Made by a program: the position numbers and the translations under genes
Source of the DNA: Acetatifactor sp.
Lineage (GTDB): Bacteria > Bacillota > Clostridia > Lachnospirales > Lachnospiraceae
Direction of reading: 5' to 3'
Length of the DNA: 38,474 bases
Assembly: GCA_018385425.1 (NCBI GenBank)
Contig: JAHBAA010000043.1
Span: 1 to 38,474 of the forward strand
Shown here: piece after piece, positions 1 to 8,908 of the stretch
Numbering within the stretch: the stretch's first letter is position 1
Layout: each line of letters opens with the position of its first letter
The notes under the pieces: model-generated
What the model saw: only the letters and a program-made list of their open reading frames with translations
Database searches by the model: none
What the model was told of the DNA's origin: nothing

Positions 1-635
1 TTTGCCTCTGTCACCGCCTGACAGACTTCTACCTGAATCTCTTCCTCCTTGTACCCGTTGTCCAGATAATTGGTAAAGCAGTATTCCGGAAGGGCACATT
101 CGCAGCCGGCCTTTTCCATCAGTTCTCCCATCCTGGGCATCCTGTCGAAAAGCTCATCGTAGGAATCGATCGTGTCCCGCATAGCGGCAACCGTCACCTC
201 CGGAATCGTTTTGATCAAAACCGGCGTATCCAGCCTGACATTCTTCTCGGCAAGATATCCGTCAATCATAGCAATCTGGGCGGTCAGCTGTGAGATCTTG
301 CCCAAAAGCTCAGACTTCTTCTTCAGAAGCGTAACCTCCCTGTCGTCACCCGCATTGATCCGCGCAATATCCTCCAGGGTAAAGCCCGCCTGCTTCAGGG
401 CAGTGATCTGATGCACCACTGCCATCTGGCTCATGGTATAGTACCGATAACCGTTTTCCTCATCGATATAGGCTGGCAGCAATAACCCCTGCATCTCATA
501 GAACCTCAGCGCCTTCACAGTGATCCGGTTCATAGCAGCAAACATCCCGATCTTATACAGGCATTCATCTGCTTTTGGGGAAAAGGGCGGATGTTCCTCC
601 TTCATCCTCATCTGTTGTATTCTTTCGCTGTTCAT
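1..635 (-). CDS. MerR family transcriptional regulator (3' end truncated by window edge)
   Basis: Reverse-strand reading gives an N-terminal MerR-type HTH (KIGMFAAMNRITVKALRFYEMQGLLLPAYIDEENGYRYYTMSQMAVVHQITALKQAGFTLEDI) followed by an effector-domain-like segment; runs off the left edge. Confidence 0.85.
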   Translation of the reverse strand, partial: MNSERIQQMRMKEEHPPFSPKADECLYKIGMFAAMNRITVKALRFYEMQGLLLPAYIDEENGYRYYTMSQMAVVHQITALKQAGFTLEDIARINAGDDREVTLLKKKSELLGKISQLTAQIAMIDGYLAEKNVRLDTPVLIKTIPEVTVAAMRDTIDSYDELFDRMPRMGELMEKAGCECALPEYCFTNYLDNGYKEEEIQVEVCQAVTEA

Positions 636-668
636 ACACAATCCTCCATTTTCATTTCTCTGGAAGGA

Positions 669-699
669 GTATAAATGCTCCCCTTTAGGGGAGAGTCAA
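669..699 (-). promoter_or_regulatory. MerR-type promoter: -35 TTGACT, 19-bp spacer with perfect dyad CTCCCCT-AA-AGGGGAG, -10 TTATAC
   Basis: Minus strand reads TTGACT-ctcccctaaaggggagcat-TTATAC; the 16-bp dyad (678-693) fills the overlong spacer, as in MerR-family operators, directly upstream of the MerR gene. Confidence 0.8.
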
Positions 700-775
700 G
701 CACAAAGTGTAAAAGATTTCTTTTGATGATTCTGCTTGCTTTCCTGGTTACAAAACATACCTCTTCTATCATAAC

Positions 776-825
776 AAAAAGAGTCGATCCTATCCATCCC
801 TTTCGGAGAGAATCGACTCTTGTTT
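776..825 (-). terminator. Rho-independent terminator downstream of the 972-3319 gene run
   Basis: Minus strand AAGAGTCGAT...ATCGACTCTTTTTG: 10-bp stem followed by a T-run. Confidence 0.7.
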
Positions 826-842
826 CCATATCATTCTATTGA

Positions 843-965
843 TTATTTGCCTGCTTCGGATGTGCGGAGCGATAATTCAGCCAAACCGTTCTTGTGAAGC
901 AGCAGCACGCCCGCCATAAAAGCACCCTGTCCAAGAACATTTACTCCTTCTGCCACCCAGTTCAT
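843..965 (-). CDS. Small ORF (40 aa), in the same frame as the upstream 94-aa ORF after a TAG stop
   Basis: Manual translation MNWVAEGVNVLGQGAFMAGVLLLHKNGLAELSLRTSEAGK*; begins two codons after the TAG of the upstream ORF. Confidence 0.3.
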   Translation of the reverse strand: MNWVAEGVNVLGQGAFMAGVLLLHKNGLAELSLRTSEAGK

Positions 966-971
966 CGCAGC

Positions 972-1256
972 CTATTCGTCCGACAGTCCAAATCGGTAGA
1001 GGTCGTTCAGCAATGCATTGGTCTCCTCCATATTTTTCTTTTTCATGATCTGATTTCTGTCGCTCAAGATGGACAGCATCTCATCTACGATCTCGGCCTC
1101 AGGCAAATCCGAATAGTGGGAGAGATAGCCGATCATTCTGGTGGCGGTGAAATCCGTATTCAGATTCCTGGTGATCAGGTCGCTAAATTCCTCCGGATAA
1201 CCCTTGTCCAACAAAATATCATATAATTCCATACTCATAGGAGATCTTGGTTTCAT
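972..1256 (-). CDS. Hypothetical protein (94 aa)
   Basis: ORF MKPRSPMSMELYDILLDKGY...; plausible composition, no family recognised. Confidence 0.6.
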   Translation of the reverse strand: MKPRSPMSMELYDILLDKGYPEEFSDLITRNLNTDFTATRMIGYLSHYSDLPEAEIVDEMLSILSDRNQIMKKKNMEETNALLNDLYRFGLSDE

Positions 1257-1296
1257 CGACTCCTCTTCCTTTCACGGCATTTACATTCTGTGACAC

Positions 1297-1701
1297 TTAT
1301 TCTCCCATGGCTTCCTCGGCAAGGCGGAGCAATCTCTCACAGGATCCTGCCTTGGCCTTGTATCTGAATCCGTCCACACTGATATAGGAATCCACCACTC
1401 CGATCGCCATTTGGTATCCATCTGCAAAGGTCACACGGTAGATCGCACTCTTTCCCTCACTTACCTCCATCGAATCTGCCGCCCGATAGACAACAATATC
1501 ATTCAGTGCATCTACCACCTCATCCAGATTATCCAACTTCACGGATTCCTCTGAAGACGGTATCTGAAGCGATATACTCCTTATCTCACCACTGTTCAGA
1601 TCCCCGAACAGCTTTCTGCCCAGTACTCTGCGTCCAACCATAAAGGCAATCACAATCAAAACCAGCACAAGACCTATCACAACAATTTTCCGATGTTTCA
1701 C
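1297..1701 (-). CDS. Hypothetical membrane-anchored protein (134 aa)
   Basis: N-terminal transmembrane helix KIVVIGLVLVLIVIAFMVG followed by a soluble region. Confidence 0.65.
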   Translation of the reverse strand: MKHRKIVVIGLVLVLIVIAFMVGRRVLGRKLFGDLNSGEIRSISLQIPSSEESVKLDNLDEVVDALNDIVVYRAADSMEVSEGKSAIYRVTFADGYQMAIGVVDSYISVDGFRYKAKAGSCERLLRLAEEAMGE

Positions 1702-1724
1702 TGCTCAATCCTCCTTACAAAAAT

Positions 1725-1934
1725 CTAGTTTCCCCGCAAATCGCTCTCCTCATAAAAACCCTCATTGAAAGCAGCATTGCACTCAGCAATTTCCTTCTCA
1801 CCCTTGATGTAGGGATCGTACATATCCCACAGATCGATATCGTTGCCATCCAGATTTTCATCCACAGGAATCCACTCGCGAATGAGAGCAATCCGCTCTT
1901 CCTTTGTCGTATCTTTGATCAAATAACTTTTCAT
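1725..1934 (-). CDS. Hypothetical protein (69 aa)
   Basis: Short acidic ORF packed between neighbouring genes on the same strand. Confidence 0.55.
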   Translation of the reverse strand: MKSYLIKDTTKEERIALIREWIPVDENLDGNDIDLWDMYDPYIKGEKEIAECNAAFNEGFYEESDLRGN

Positions 1935-1967
1935 CTCACACCTTGCCTTTTCTCATTTCAGATACTC

Positions 1968-2549
1968 TTATCTATGACGCCCGGACTTCTTGTTCAATCC
2001 GTAGCCCAATCCTCCTCCGATGATACCGCCCACGATATGCGCCATGTTGGAGATGTTGTCCCGAACAGTGAGTCCCTCCCATACCTGCTGCCCCAGGAAG
2101 AAAACAGTTACCAGAAGAAAGGTAAGGGGAATCTCTCCCTCCCGAAAGCCGGTAAACGATGACAGTAAAATGAACGCAAACACTACGCCGCTGGCGCCGC
2201 ACAAACCCACATCCGGGAAGAAAACATCATTCACCAGACTGGTTCCGAAGGCAGTAATGGCGATTACTGCCGCCAGAGTACGGGAAGAATACTTTTCCTC
2301 CAGCATGGGACCCAGAAGCAGCAGGTAGCTCATATTTCCAACAAGATGCGTCCAATCTGCATGGCCAAAAATATGGGTGAATGCTCTGATCCAGGTAAGC
2401 GGAGACAATAAAGACGCGCGATAAGTCATAAAGAGCAGCTTTCCTGATGCACCAAACGTCACATAATTCAACAGAGTAGCAAGAAAACTGATTCCGACAA
2501 AGCCAAGCACTACCGGCGCGTTCATCGTAACTTTTAGTTTCTTCTTCAT
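1968..2549 (-). CDS. Rhomboid family intramembrane serine protease
   Basis: GASG serine motif (CGASGVVFAF), C-terminal catalytic His region NMAHIVGGIIGG, HADWTHLVGNM and multiple TM helices; start chosen at MKKKLKVTMN rather than the longer ORF. Confidence 0.85.
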   Translation of the reverse strand: MKKKLKVTMNAPVVLGFVGISFLATLLNYVTFGASGKLLFMTYRASLLSPLTWIRAFTHIFGHADWTHLVGNMSYLLLLGPMLEEKYSSRTLAAVIAITAFGTSLVNDVFFPDVGLCGASGVVFAFILLSSFTGFREGEIPLTFLLVTVFFLGQQVWEGLTVRDNISNMAHIVGGIIGGGLGYGLNKKSGRHR

Positions 2550-2566
2550 ATCCACCTCATCCACTT

Positions 2567-3049
2567 CTAATTGTTGTTCCTGGAGCATTTCTCTGCGTCG
2601 ATAGCCAGAACAAACATCAATGCAATCAGCGCATTGGACTGATCCGGAACATCGATGACGTACTGATCCGTCATGTGGAAGAGTTCCTTCGTGATCACTG
2701 CAACCGTTCCCCCGTTTCCGTCCGTGATCTGATAGTCCCACTCCAGAAAGTCGCCCTCGATATGCCACCCGTTGTAATCGATGTCATATTTGGGCATAAA
2801 AAAAGAAAACTCCTTGCTGATACATCCCAGGTATTGGTCCCCCAGATACACATTAAACTTTGGAAGAAATGTCAGCACCCTCTCCTCGACGGTACCCACT
2901 TCGCTGCCATAAGCGTCAAAGATCTTCAGGCAGTGTCCCCAGGACAGCTGGCCCTTGACCTCATAGATCACTTTCCCCTGCTCGTCATAAATGTCATAGC
3001 TGTCAAACCAGGAAAACAGTCTCTGTTTAAAATACATTCTCATACGCAA
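2567..3049 (-). CDS. LURP-one-related family protein
   Basis: Compact 160-aa beta-rich ORF (YDIYDEQGKVIYEVKGQLSWGHCLKIFDAYGSEVGTVEE...) resembling the LURP-one/YxjI family. Confidence 0.7.
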   Translation of the reverse strand: MRMRMYFKQRLFSWFDSYDIYDEQGKVIYEVKGQLSWGHCLKIFDAYGSEVGTVEERVLTFLPKFNVYLGDQYLGCISKEFSFFMPKYDIDYNGWHIEGDFLEWDYQITDGNGGTVAVITKELFHMTDQYVIDVPDQSNALIALMFVLAIDAEKCSRNNN

Positions 3050-3097
3050 TTTCTCCTCTGCTGCAAGTATCCAAAAACTTCTCCTCGTCTACCGCTC

Positions 3098-3319
3098 TCA
3101 TCCCGGAATCAACAGCTGAAAAGCCAACTTAATACACCCTGCCCCCACGGGAATCAACAGAATGGTAACGCAGCACAGTAAACCTATCACTCCCAAAATC
3201 AGCGCCAGCGGAACCTTGATGAACAGCCAGATGGCCAAAGTAAACAACGCTCCGGTAACCTTAAAGCTGATCCATAACAATGCCGTCATAAATCCTAATA
3301 TCATAATCAAGGTTAACAT
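3098..3319 (-). CDS. Small membrane protein (73 aa)
   Basis: Two or more hydrophobic helices (IMILGFMTALLWISFKVTGALFTLAIWLFI...). Confidence 0.55.
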   Translation of the reverse strand: MLTLIMILGFMTALLWISFKVTGALFTLAIWLFIKVPLALILGVIGLLCCVTILLIPVGAGCIKLAFQLLIPG

Positions 3320-3428
3320 CTCTTTCTCCTCCGCAAAATGTTCTTTTCACTTCAATACCATCTTATTCCAAATGAAAGAAAAGATATAGAGGTGAAAGAT
3401 GCAGAATAAGGTCCGTTAACGTTCAAAA

Positions 3429-3620
3429 TCACTCCGTGTCCACAAACAGCTCCATGTCTTCCATCTGCAGCTTCTCGTCCATGACAAAGCACAGTCCTCC
3501 CGCAAAGATTCTTTGGTGTTCTTCATCGCACAGGAAAAAGTGAATCCAGTTCTGTTTCCCGCTGTACTGCTGCCATCGATCCGCATTGTCAATGATCGTC
3601 TTGTTCCAGGCGGTGATCAC
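3429..3620 (-). CDS. Hypothetical protein or gene remnant lacking a clear ATG start
   Basis: Open frame extends upstream as EVSCHEDACLEEACEADGHTIVITAWNKT... to a TAG near 3687; the only nearby candidate start is the GTG at 3620. Confidence 0.4.
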   Translation of the reverse strand: MITAWNKTIIDNADRWQQYSGKQNWIHFFLCDEEHQRIFAGGLCFVMDEKLQMEDMELFVDTE

Positions 3621-3681
3621 AATGGTATGTCCATCCGCCTCACACGCTTCCTCCAGACAGGCATCCTCATGGCAAGAGACT

Positions 3682-4731
3682 TCATCCTATGGTCTGTTCT
3701 CCTGCAATCACAGCCCGGGCCTTTCCTTCCTTCTTTGCAGTATACAATGCGGAATCGGCACGTTCAAAGATACGACAGGCTTCCTTCTCGCCGGCGCACG
3801 CATAGATTCCTGCACAGATCTGCAGAAGATACTCCGTCTCTCTTTTTCTCAGCTTCTCATTCACCTGATCCAGCTTTTTCTGTGCAGCAGGACCCTCCAG
3901 TGTGGTAATGATGGCAAACTCATCTCCGCCGTACCGATAGACATTTTCCCCAAAGGTATCGGAGAGGATCTTAGTAAGGCTGATCAGACACTCATCCCCC
4001 TCGTGATGTCCAAACCTATCATTGATGGTCTTGAAATTATCCACATCCAACAGAATGAATGTAAACCGTTCCTTCTCCGACAACAGCTTATCCACTTGCT
4101 GATCCAGACTGCGCCTGTTGGCCACACCGGTCAGAGCATCCTTCCAGGCCCATCCCTCCAGCGTCTGTTCCAGCGTATATTGCTCCCGTATCACGTGGTA
4201 ATTGCGGAACCCAACCGCCGCAACCACCAGCAGGAAAAAGAACTGATTCATAAAGAAGCCGGAATGCAATCCGGTGAAGCCAAACAGCATGGTCATCCCG
4301 ATCATAAACATAGTGGATGTCAATGCAACCCCAAGAAACAGAGCCGGATGTAAGATTACCAGACTCCCCACTGCTGCCAGAATCGTCATAAAGGTAACAG
4401 GGTGACCCATTCTCGTCACATCCATTGCAGAGATCCAAGCAGACCAGAAGACGAGCAAAATAATGTAGACGTCGACCGTGTATATGACACGATCCAGATT
4501 GCCGTCTATCTTTTTCAACTGTCTGCTCAGCACCAGAACAACCACCGTAACAGAAAACAGCGCCACATACGAGGCATAGTACAGCTGACGGAACTTATCG
4601 GAAAAGTCAAAAACCGCATACCCATACAGCATCATAACCAATTCCATAGATGCGATCAAAGCAAGAAAAGCCTCATAGACTCTCCAGTGCTTTTGTAACG
4701 TTATTTTCAGTATCTCTCTGCTGTTCAACAT
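3682..4731 (-). CDS. Membrane-anchored diguanylate cyclase (GGDEF)
   Basis: Six or more N-terminal TM segments, then DALTGVANRRSLDQQ...DVDNFKTINDRFGHHEGDECL...YRYGGDEFAII with an intact GGDEF signature. Confidence 0.92.
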   Translation of the reverse strand: MLNSREILKITLQKHWRVYEAFLALIASMELVMMLYGYAVFDFSDKFRQLYYASYVALFSVTVVVLVLSRQLKKIDGNLDRVIYTVDVYIILLVFWSAWISAMDVTRMGHPVTFMTILAAVGSLVILHPALFLGVALTSTMFMIGMTMLFGFTGLHSGFFMNQFFFLLVVAAVGFRNYHVIREQYTLEQTLEGWAWKDALTGVANRRSLDQQVDKLLSEKERFTFILLDVDNFKTINDRFGHHEGDECLISLTKILSDTFGENVYRYGGDEFAIITTLEGPAAQKKLDQVNEKLRKRETEYLLQICAGIYACAGEKEACRIFERADSALYTAKKEGKARAVIAGEQTIG

Positions 4732-4767
4732 CGCTCCGACTCCCTTTCGAATTCGTCCACAGTATTA

Positions 4768-5091
4768 TTAGTAGGACACAACCAGCTGCATTTTGAAGCG
4801 TTCCTCACCGTACACAGCGTGGGGGATATCCTTGGGCATGATGAGTGTCTCACCCTCCTCCAGATAGAATACCTCGTCTGCCACCGTAAAGCGTCCCTTC
4901 CCCTCCAGCACAGTTACCATAGCGTCACCGCCTGCAGCATGAGTGGAGATTTCCTCTCCCTTGTCAAAGGAAAAGATCGTCATGCTGACAACTTCATTCT
5001 GTACCAGCGTTTTGCTGACCACCTGTCCCTCCTGATAGGCAACCAGATCCTTCAAGTTCAGTTTTGTCTTCTTATCAATGTTTTTGTACAT
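4768..5091 (-). CDS. Cupin domain protein
   Basis: Single cupin fold: STHAAGGDAMVTVLEGKGRFTVADEVFYLEEGETLIMPKDIPHAVYGEE. Confidence 0.85.
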   Translation of the reverse strand: MYKNIDKKTKLNLKDLVAYQEGQVVSKTLVQNEVVSMTIFSFDKGEEISTHAAGGDAMVTVLEGKGRFTVADEVFYLEEGETLIMPKDIPHAVYGEERFKMQLVVSY

Positions 5092-5174
5092 ATCGCTTCC
5101 TCCTACTTTCTTTCTGCCTTGATTCTACAAGAAAAGAGAATCCCTGTCTATTGTTTTTCAAACAAAACAAACAA

Positions 5175-6974
5175 CTAAGATACATAGTATTGTGCCTGGG
5201 CAGCAAACATCTCCGCGTACACACCTCCCGGCAGATCCACCAGTTCCTCGTGGGTACCATACTCCTTCACGCCGCCCTCCGAGAACACCGCAATGTGATC
5301 GCAGAACTGACAGCTGGACAATCGGTGGGAAATGTAGATGGCAGTCTTTCCCTTCACCAGTTCCTCAAAGTGCTTGTAGATCTCATACTCCGCAACGGGA
5401 TCCAATGCAGCGGTAGGCTCATCCAGGATCACCACCGGCGCATCCTTGACCAGTGCTCTGGCAATGGCTAACTTCTGCTGCTCTCCTCCGGACGGCTCGA
5501 TTCCCTCCTCATCGAACTGCTTGAACAGGACGGTATCCAGGCCGTTTTTGAAGGAGTCTACCTTCTCCTCCATGCCGATCTTACGAAGCGTCCCGCGGGC
5601 CAGAGCCTCGTCGGTAACAGGATCCATCTCCTCACTGTCCTTTAACAACAGATTCTCCCTGATCTTGAATGCAAAGAGCTTAAAATCCTGGAATACCGGT
5701 GCGAATACCTGCATGTACTGCTGATAATCGTACTCCTTGATATTGATGCCGTCCATCAGGATCTCGCCCTCTGTGGGGTCGTAGAGTCGGCACATCAGCT
5801 TAACCAATGTGGTCTTACCGGCACCGTTCAAGCCCACCACGGACAGATGCTCTCCCTCCCGGATGGTCAGATTCACGTTTTTAAGCACTTGTACCTCAGA
5901 CCCGGGATAGGTGAAGGAAAGATTGCGGAATTCGAAGATATGCTTTCCCTCTTTTACGTCCAAAGTACCCTTGGGCATGGCAGGGGGATAGTCCATAAAC
6001 TTCACAAACTCATTGGCATAATTGGCCCTCTTCAGGATATCCTGATAGCAGAAAACCATATTCCGCAGGGATCCTGTAAAGGTTCCCGCCGCATTTACCA
6101 TCTGAATACAGGTGGCGATAGTGATCTTGCCCAGAATAGCCAACACACCCAGGTAAAAGTAGACTGCAATATCATGAAGGATCTGGGTGCCGTCGCGAAG
6201 CAGCTGCAGGGGAAGCTGCCTGTTGGCGATCTCCACGTTTTCCCGATTCCAGTCCCGGGTAAAACACTGCCACTTTTCCACCATCATCTCCTTGGAGCCG
6301 TACAATCTGATATCCTTGCCATAGCGAAAATCCACCAGGCTCCAGCCCAGATATCCAAAGATTCGGTTGATCTTAGAAAGCCTCCGATACCCCTCCTGCT
6401 CGATCTGATTCAATTTGCCGTTGATCAGGGTTGCCGCCGCCACGATCACTGCAGCGATCACCAATACTATGGGTGCATTGACGATCAACAGTACCACTAC
6501 ACCGAGCAGCGTGATCAGATTGGACAGGAAGGAAAAGAAGGGCTCCATCAATCCGTTCATACCGCCGGAATACCAGCTCATTCCGTTTTTCGCCAGTTCC
6601 AGCTGATCCAGGGCTTTTTTATCCTCCGTCATCTGGAAATCCAGTTCCATGATACGCCTGCTCAGAATCATCTGGAAATGATTCTCGAATTTCTGTCCAT
6701 ACCGCTCTATGAGATTATTGAAGGTCCCAAGAAGAACACTCAGGACAAACTCCAGCAGTACCAGTGCGGCAGCCAGCCCGATCAGTCTGTCCGCACGTTT
6801 CTCTCCCATCAGCTCCGCAATGATCGCCGGAATGAAATAGATGGAAAGGAAGGGTGTCAGCGATTGCAAAAGCATCTTGATCGATCTCACCGCAAAAAAG
6901 CCTTTATGGGTTTTCCAGCCTTCGGTCAGGAAATAGGCATACACGTTTCTTATGACATGATCAGTCTTCTTCAT
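5175..6974 (-). CDS. ABC transporter, fused permease/ATP-binding exporter subunit
   Basis: N-terminal TM domain; Walker A GLNGAGKTT, Walker B VVILDEPTAALD, signature PSGGEQQKLAIARAL. Start likely MKKTDHVIRN, overlapping the upstream gene. Confidence 0.92.
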   Translation of the reverse strand: MKKTDHVIRNVYAYFLTEGWKTHKGFFAVRSIKMLLQSLTPFLSIYFIPAIIAELMGEKRADRLIGLAAALVLLEFVLSVLLGTFNNLIERYGQKFENHFQMILSRRIMELDFQMTEDKKALDQLELAKNGMSWYSGGMNGLMEPFFSFLSNLITLLGVVVLLIVNAPIVLVIAAVIVAAATLINGKLNQIEQEGYRRLSKINRIFGYLGWSLVDFRYGKDIRLYGSKEMMVEKWQCFTRDWNRENVEIANRQLPLQLLRDGTQILHDIAVYFYLGVLAILGKITIATCIQMVNAAGTFTGSLRNMVFCYQDILKRANYANEFVKFMDYPPAMPKGTLDVKEGKHIFEFRNLSFTYPGSEVQVLKNVNLTIREGEHLSVVGLNGAGKTTLVKLMCRLYDPTEGEILMDGINIKEYDYQQYMQVFAPVFQDFKLFAFKIRENLLLKDSEEMDPVTDEALARGTLRKIGMEEKVDSFKNGLDTVLFKQFDEEGIEPSGGEQQKLAIARALVKDAPVVILDEPTAALDPVAEYEIYKHFEELVKGKTAIYISHRLSSCQFCDHIAVFSEGGVKEYGTHEELVDLPGGVYAEMFAAQAQYYVS

Positions 6975-8862
6975 GTGCACCGCCCTCCTTTCCGTCCTCC
7001 TCGTAGTACCGGGCCTGAATCTCAAACATTTTTGCATACTCGCCCTGCGCCGCCAGCAATTCCTCGTGGGTACCGTACTCCACGATCTGACCGTTCACGA
7101 ACATCGCAATCCGGTCACAGAATCTGGTAGAGGAAAGTCTGTGGGAAATATACACTGCGGATTTTCCCTCCATCATCCTGTCAAAATTCTGATATAATTC
7201 GTACTCTGCCAAGGCATCCAGCGCAGCAGTGGGCTCATCCAGCACGATCACCGGAGCGTCCTTATACAGAGCTCTGGCCAGGGCCAGCTTCTGCTTCTCA
7301 CCACCGGATAGGTCCACACCATCCTCGTGCAGAACCTTCAAGATCTCGGTATCGATTCCCTTCTCCAGCGTCTGCAGTTTTCCTCCCATACCGGCCTGCA
7401 GCAGACAGCTCTCCGCACGCTGCCTGTCTGTATTTTCCGGTTCCTTCATGGATACATTCTCGGCAAGAGGAAAGGCAAAAAGCTCCACATTCTGGAATAC
7501 CGGTGCAAAGAGCGTATAGTAGTCCTTTCTTCGGAAACGATTGATATTGTACCCGTTTACCACAATCTCGCCGCCGGTCACATCATACAGTCGAAGGAGC
7601 AGCTTGATAAATGTGGTCTTGCCGGCACCGTTTAATCCCACCACCGCCAGTCTCTGCCCTGCCGGGAAGGACAGGTTCAAATGCCGGATGGTATCCTCCT
7701 TGGCACCCTCATATCGAAAACACACATCCCGAAACTCAAAATTGTATGTGTCACCCAGTATACCGATATCCAGACATTCCTCTTCCTTCTCCACCTGAAA
7801 ATCCATAAAGGTGCGAAGATCATCCACCATGTTGGAGGCAAACTGCAGCTGTCCGAAATTGTCATAGAAATCAGACAGTGCCTGAGAAAAGGCCCCGCAC
7901 AGCCCCAGATACAAGGTGAAGTTGCCGATACTGACATTTTCCTGCAGCACCTGCGTGATCAGGATGTAGTACATCACCGCGGAAGCGATCAGACTGGTGG
8001 AGGAGTAGATATAAGAGTGCCGCAGCCAGAAATTTCTGCTCCTGTGGTACTTCTTCTGATACTCCTCCAGAATCCCTTTTTGTTTGCGCAGCAGCCAGGG
8101 CTTTAAGGAAAACATTCGGATATCCTTGGCATAGTCAAAGTCCTGGGTACAGCGCTCCATATAGCTCATCTGTCGTCTGGTGGTGGAGGTTTCATCCCAG
8201 AAATGCTTCTTATCATCTTTGATCGACCACTGCTGTGAGCCGTAATTGATCAGCATGGCAGCCGTCAGCACCAGAATCAGTCTGGGATCCAGTACCAGGA
8301 TGGTGCCGGCCGTTACGATCAGAGTCACCACCTGGGCGGATAGATTGTACACCCGGTTCATCATCCCCTCAAAGCCCTGCCAGTTGCCGCCCAGCGAATT
8401 GGCGGCGCGCTGATGCATATCCAGGATATGGGGCTGCTCCAGCATCTGATAATTCATCGACAGCAGCTTGTCGTTTTTCTCCGTAATCATCTGAAAGCGC
8501 ACACAGGTCATATTGTAGTACACCCGGTTGGAGACGATGACCTGACCGCCGATCGCCGCGATCTCAATCAGCGCCACTCCCCCCAGCAGCTGCACCAGGG
8601 GCAAAATCTCTGTTGAATTGCGGGCGGTCTGAGCCTGGATCAGATCCACCATAAATTTGCCGATATAGCTCCACAGATAACGCATGACAGACTGGGTCAA
8701 CGCGCCAAAGACAAACATCAGCACCAAAAGCTTTTTATATTTCCAGATCTTTCGGAAAAGGAACTGTAAATTGCTCACCAGTCCGTAGCAGGTATGAGGG
8801 ACCTTCTGTTTGCCGTTCTCGTCCCGCTCACCGGGCAGAACCGTTTTGTTTTTCTTTTTCAT
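6961..8862 (-). CDS. ABC transporter, fused permease/ATP-binding exporter subunit
   Basis: TM domain; Walker A GLNGAGKTT, signature LSGGEKQKLALARAL, Walker B VIVLDEPTAALD. Confidence 0.92.
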   Translation of the reverse strand: MKKKNKTVLPGERDENGKQKVPHTCYGLVSNLQFLFRKIWKYKKLLVLMFVFGALTQSVMRYLWSYIGKFMVDLIQAQTARNSTEILPLVQLLGGVALIEIAAIGGQVIVSNRVYYNMTCVRFQMITEKNDKLLSMNYQMLEQPHILDMHQRAANSLGGNWQGFEGMMNRVYNLSAQVVTLIVTAGTILVLDPRLILVLTAAMLINYGSQQWSIKDDKKHFWDETSTTRRQMSYMERCTQDFDYAKDIRMFSLKPWLLRKQKGILEEYQKKYHRSRNFWLRHSYIYSSTSLIASAVMYYILITQVLQENVSIGNFTLYLGLCGAFSQALSDFYDNFGQLQFASNMVDDLRTFMDFQVEKEEECLDIGILGDTYNFEFRDVCFRYEGAKEDTIRHLNLSFPAGQRLAVVGLNGAGKTTFIKLLLRLYDVTGGEIVVNGYNINRFRRKDYYTLFAPVFQNVELFAFPLAENVSMKEPENTDRQRAESCLLQAGMGGKLQTLEKGIDTEILKVLHEDGVDLSGGEKQKLALARALYKDAPVIVLDEPTAALDALAEYELYQNFDRMMEGKSAVYISHRLSSTRFCDRIAMFVNGQIVEYGTHEELLAAQGEYAKMFEIQARYYEEDGKEGGAHEED

Positions 8863-8908
8863 ATCGCTCTCCTGTTTCCGAGATACAAAGTCCGTTTCTT
8901 TATGCCTT

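Noticed and set aside
632-829. 65-aa minus-strand ORF METRVDSLRKG...
   Set aside because: It spans a terminator stem and the MerR promoter, so it is not credible as coding.
2020-2328. Plus-strand ORFs over the rhomboid gene
   Set aside because: Antisense to a well-supported rhomboid protease; no family resemblance.
5847-7130. 427-aa plus-strand ORF
   Set aside because: Antisense to the ABC exporter genes, which have clear motifs; low-complexity His/Gln-rich translation typical of the complement of a real gene.
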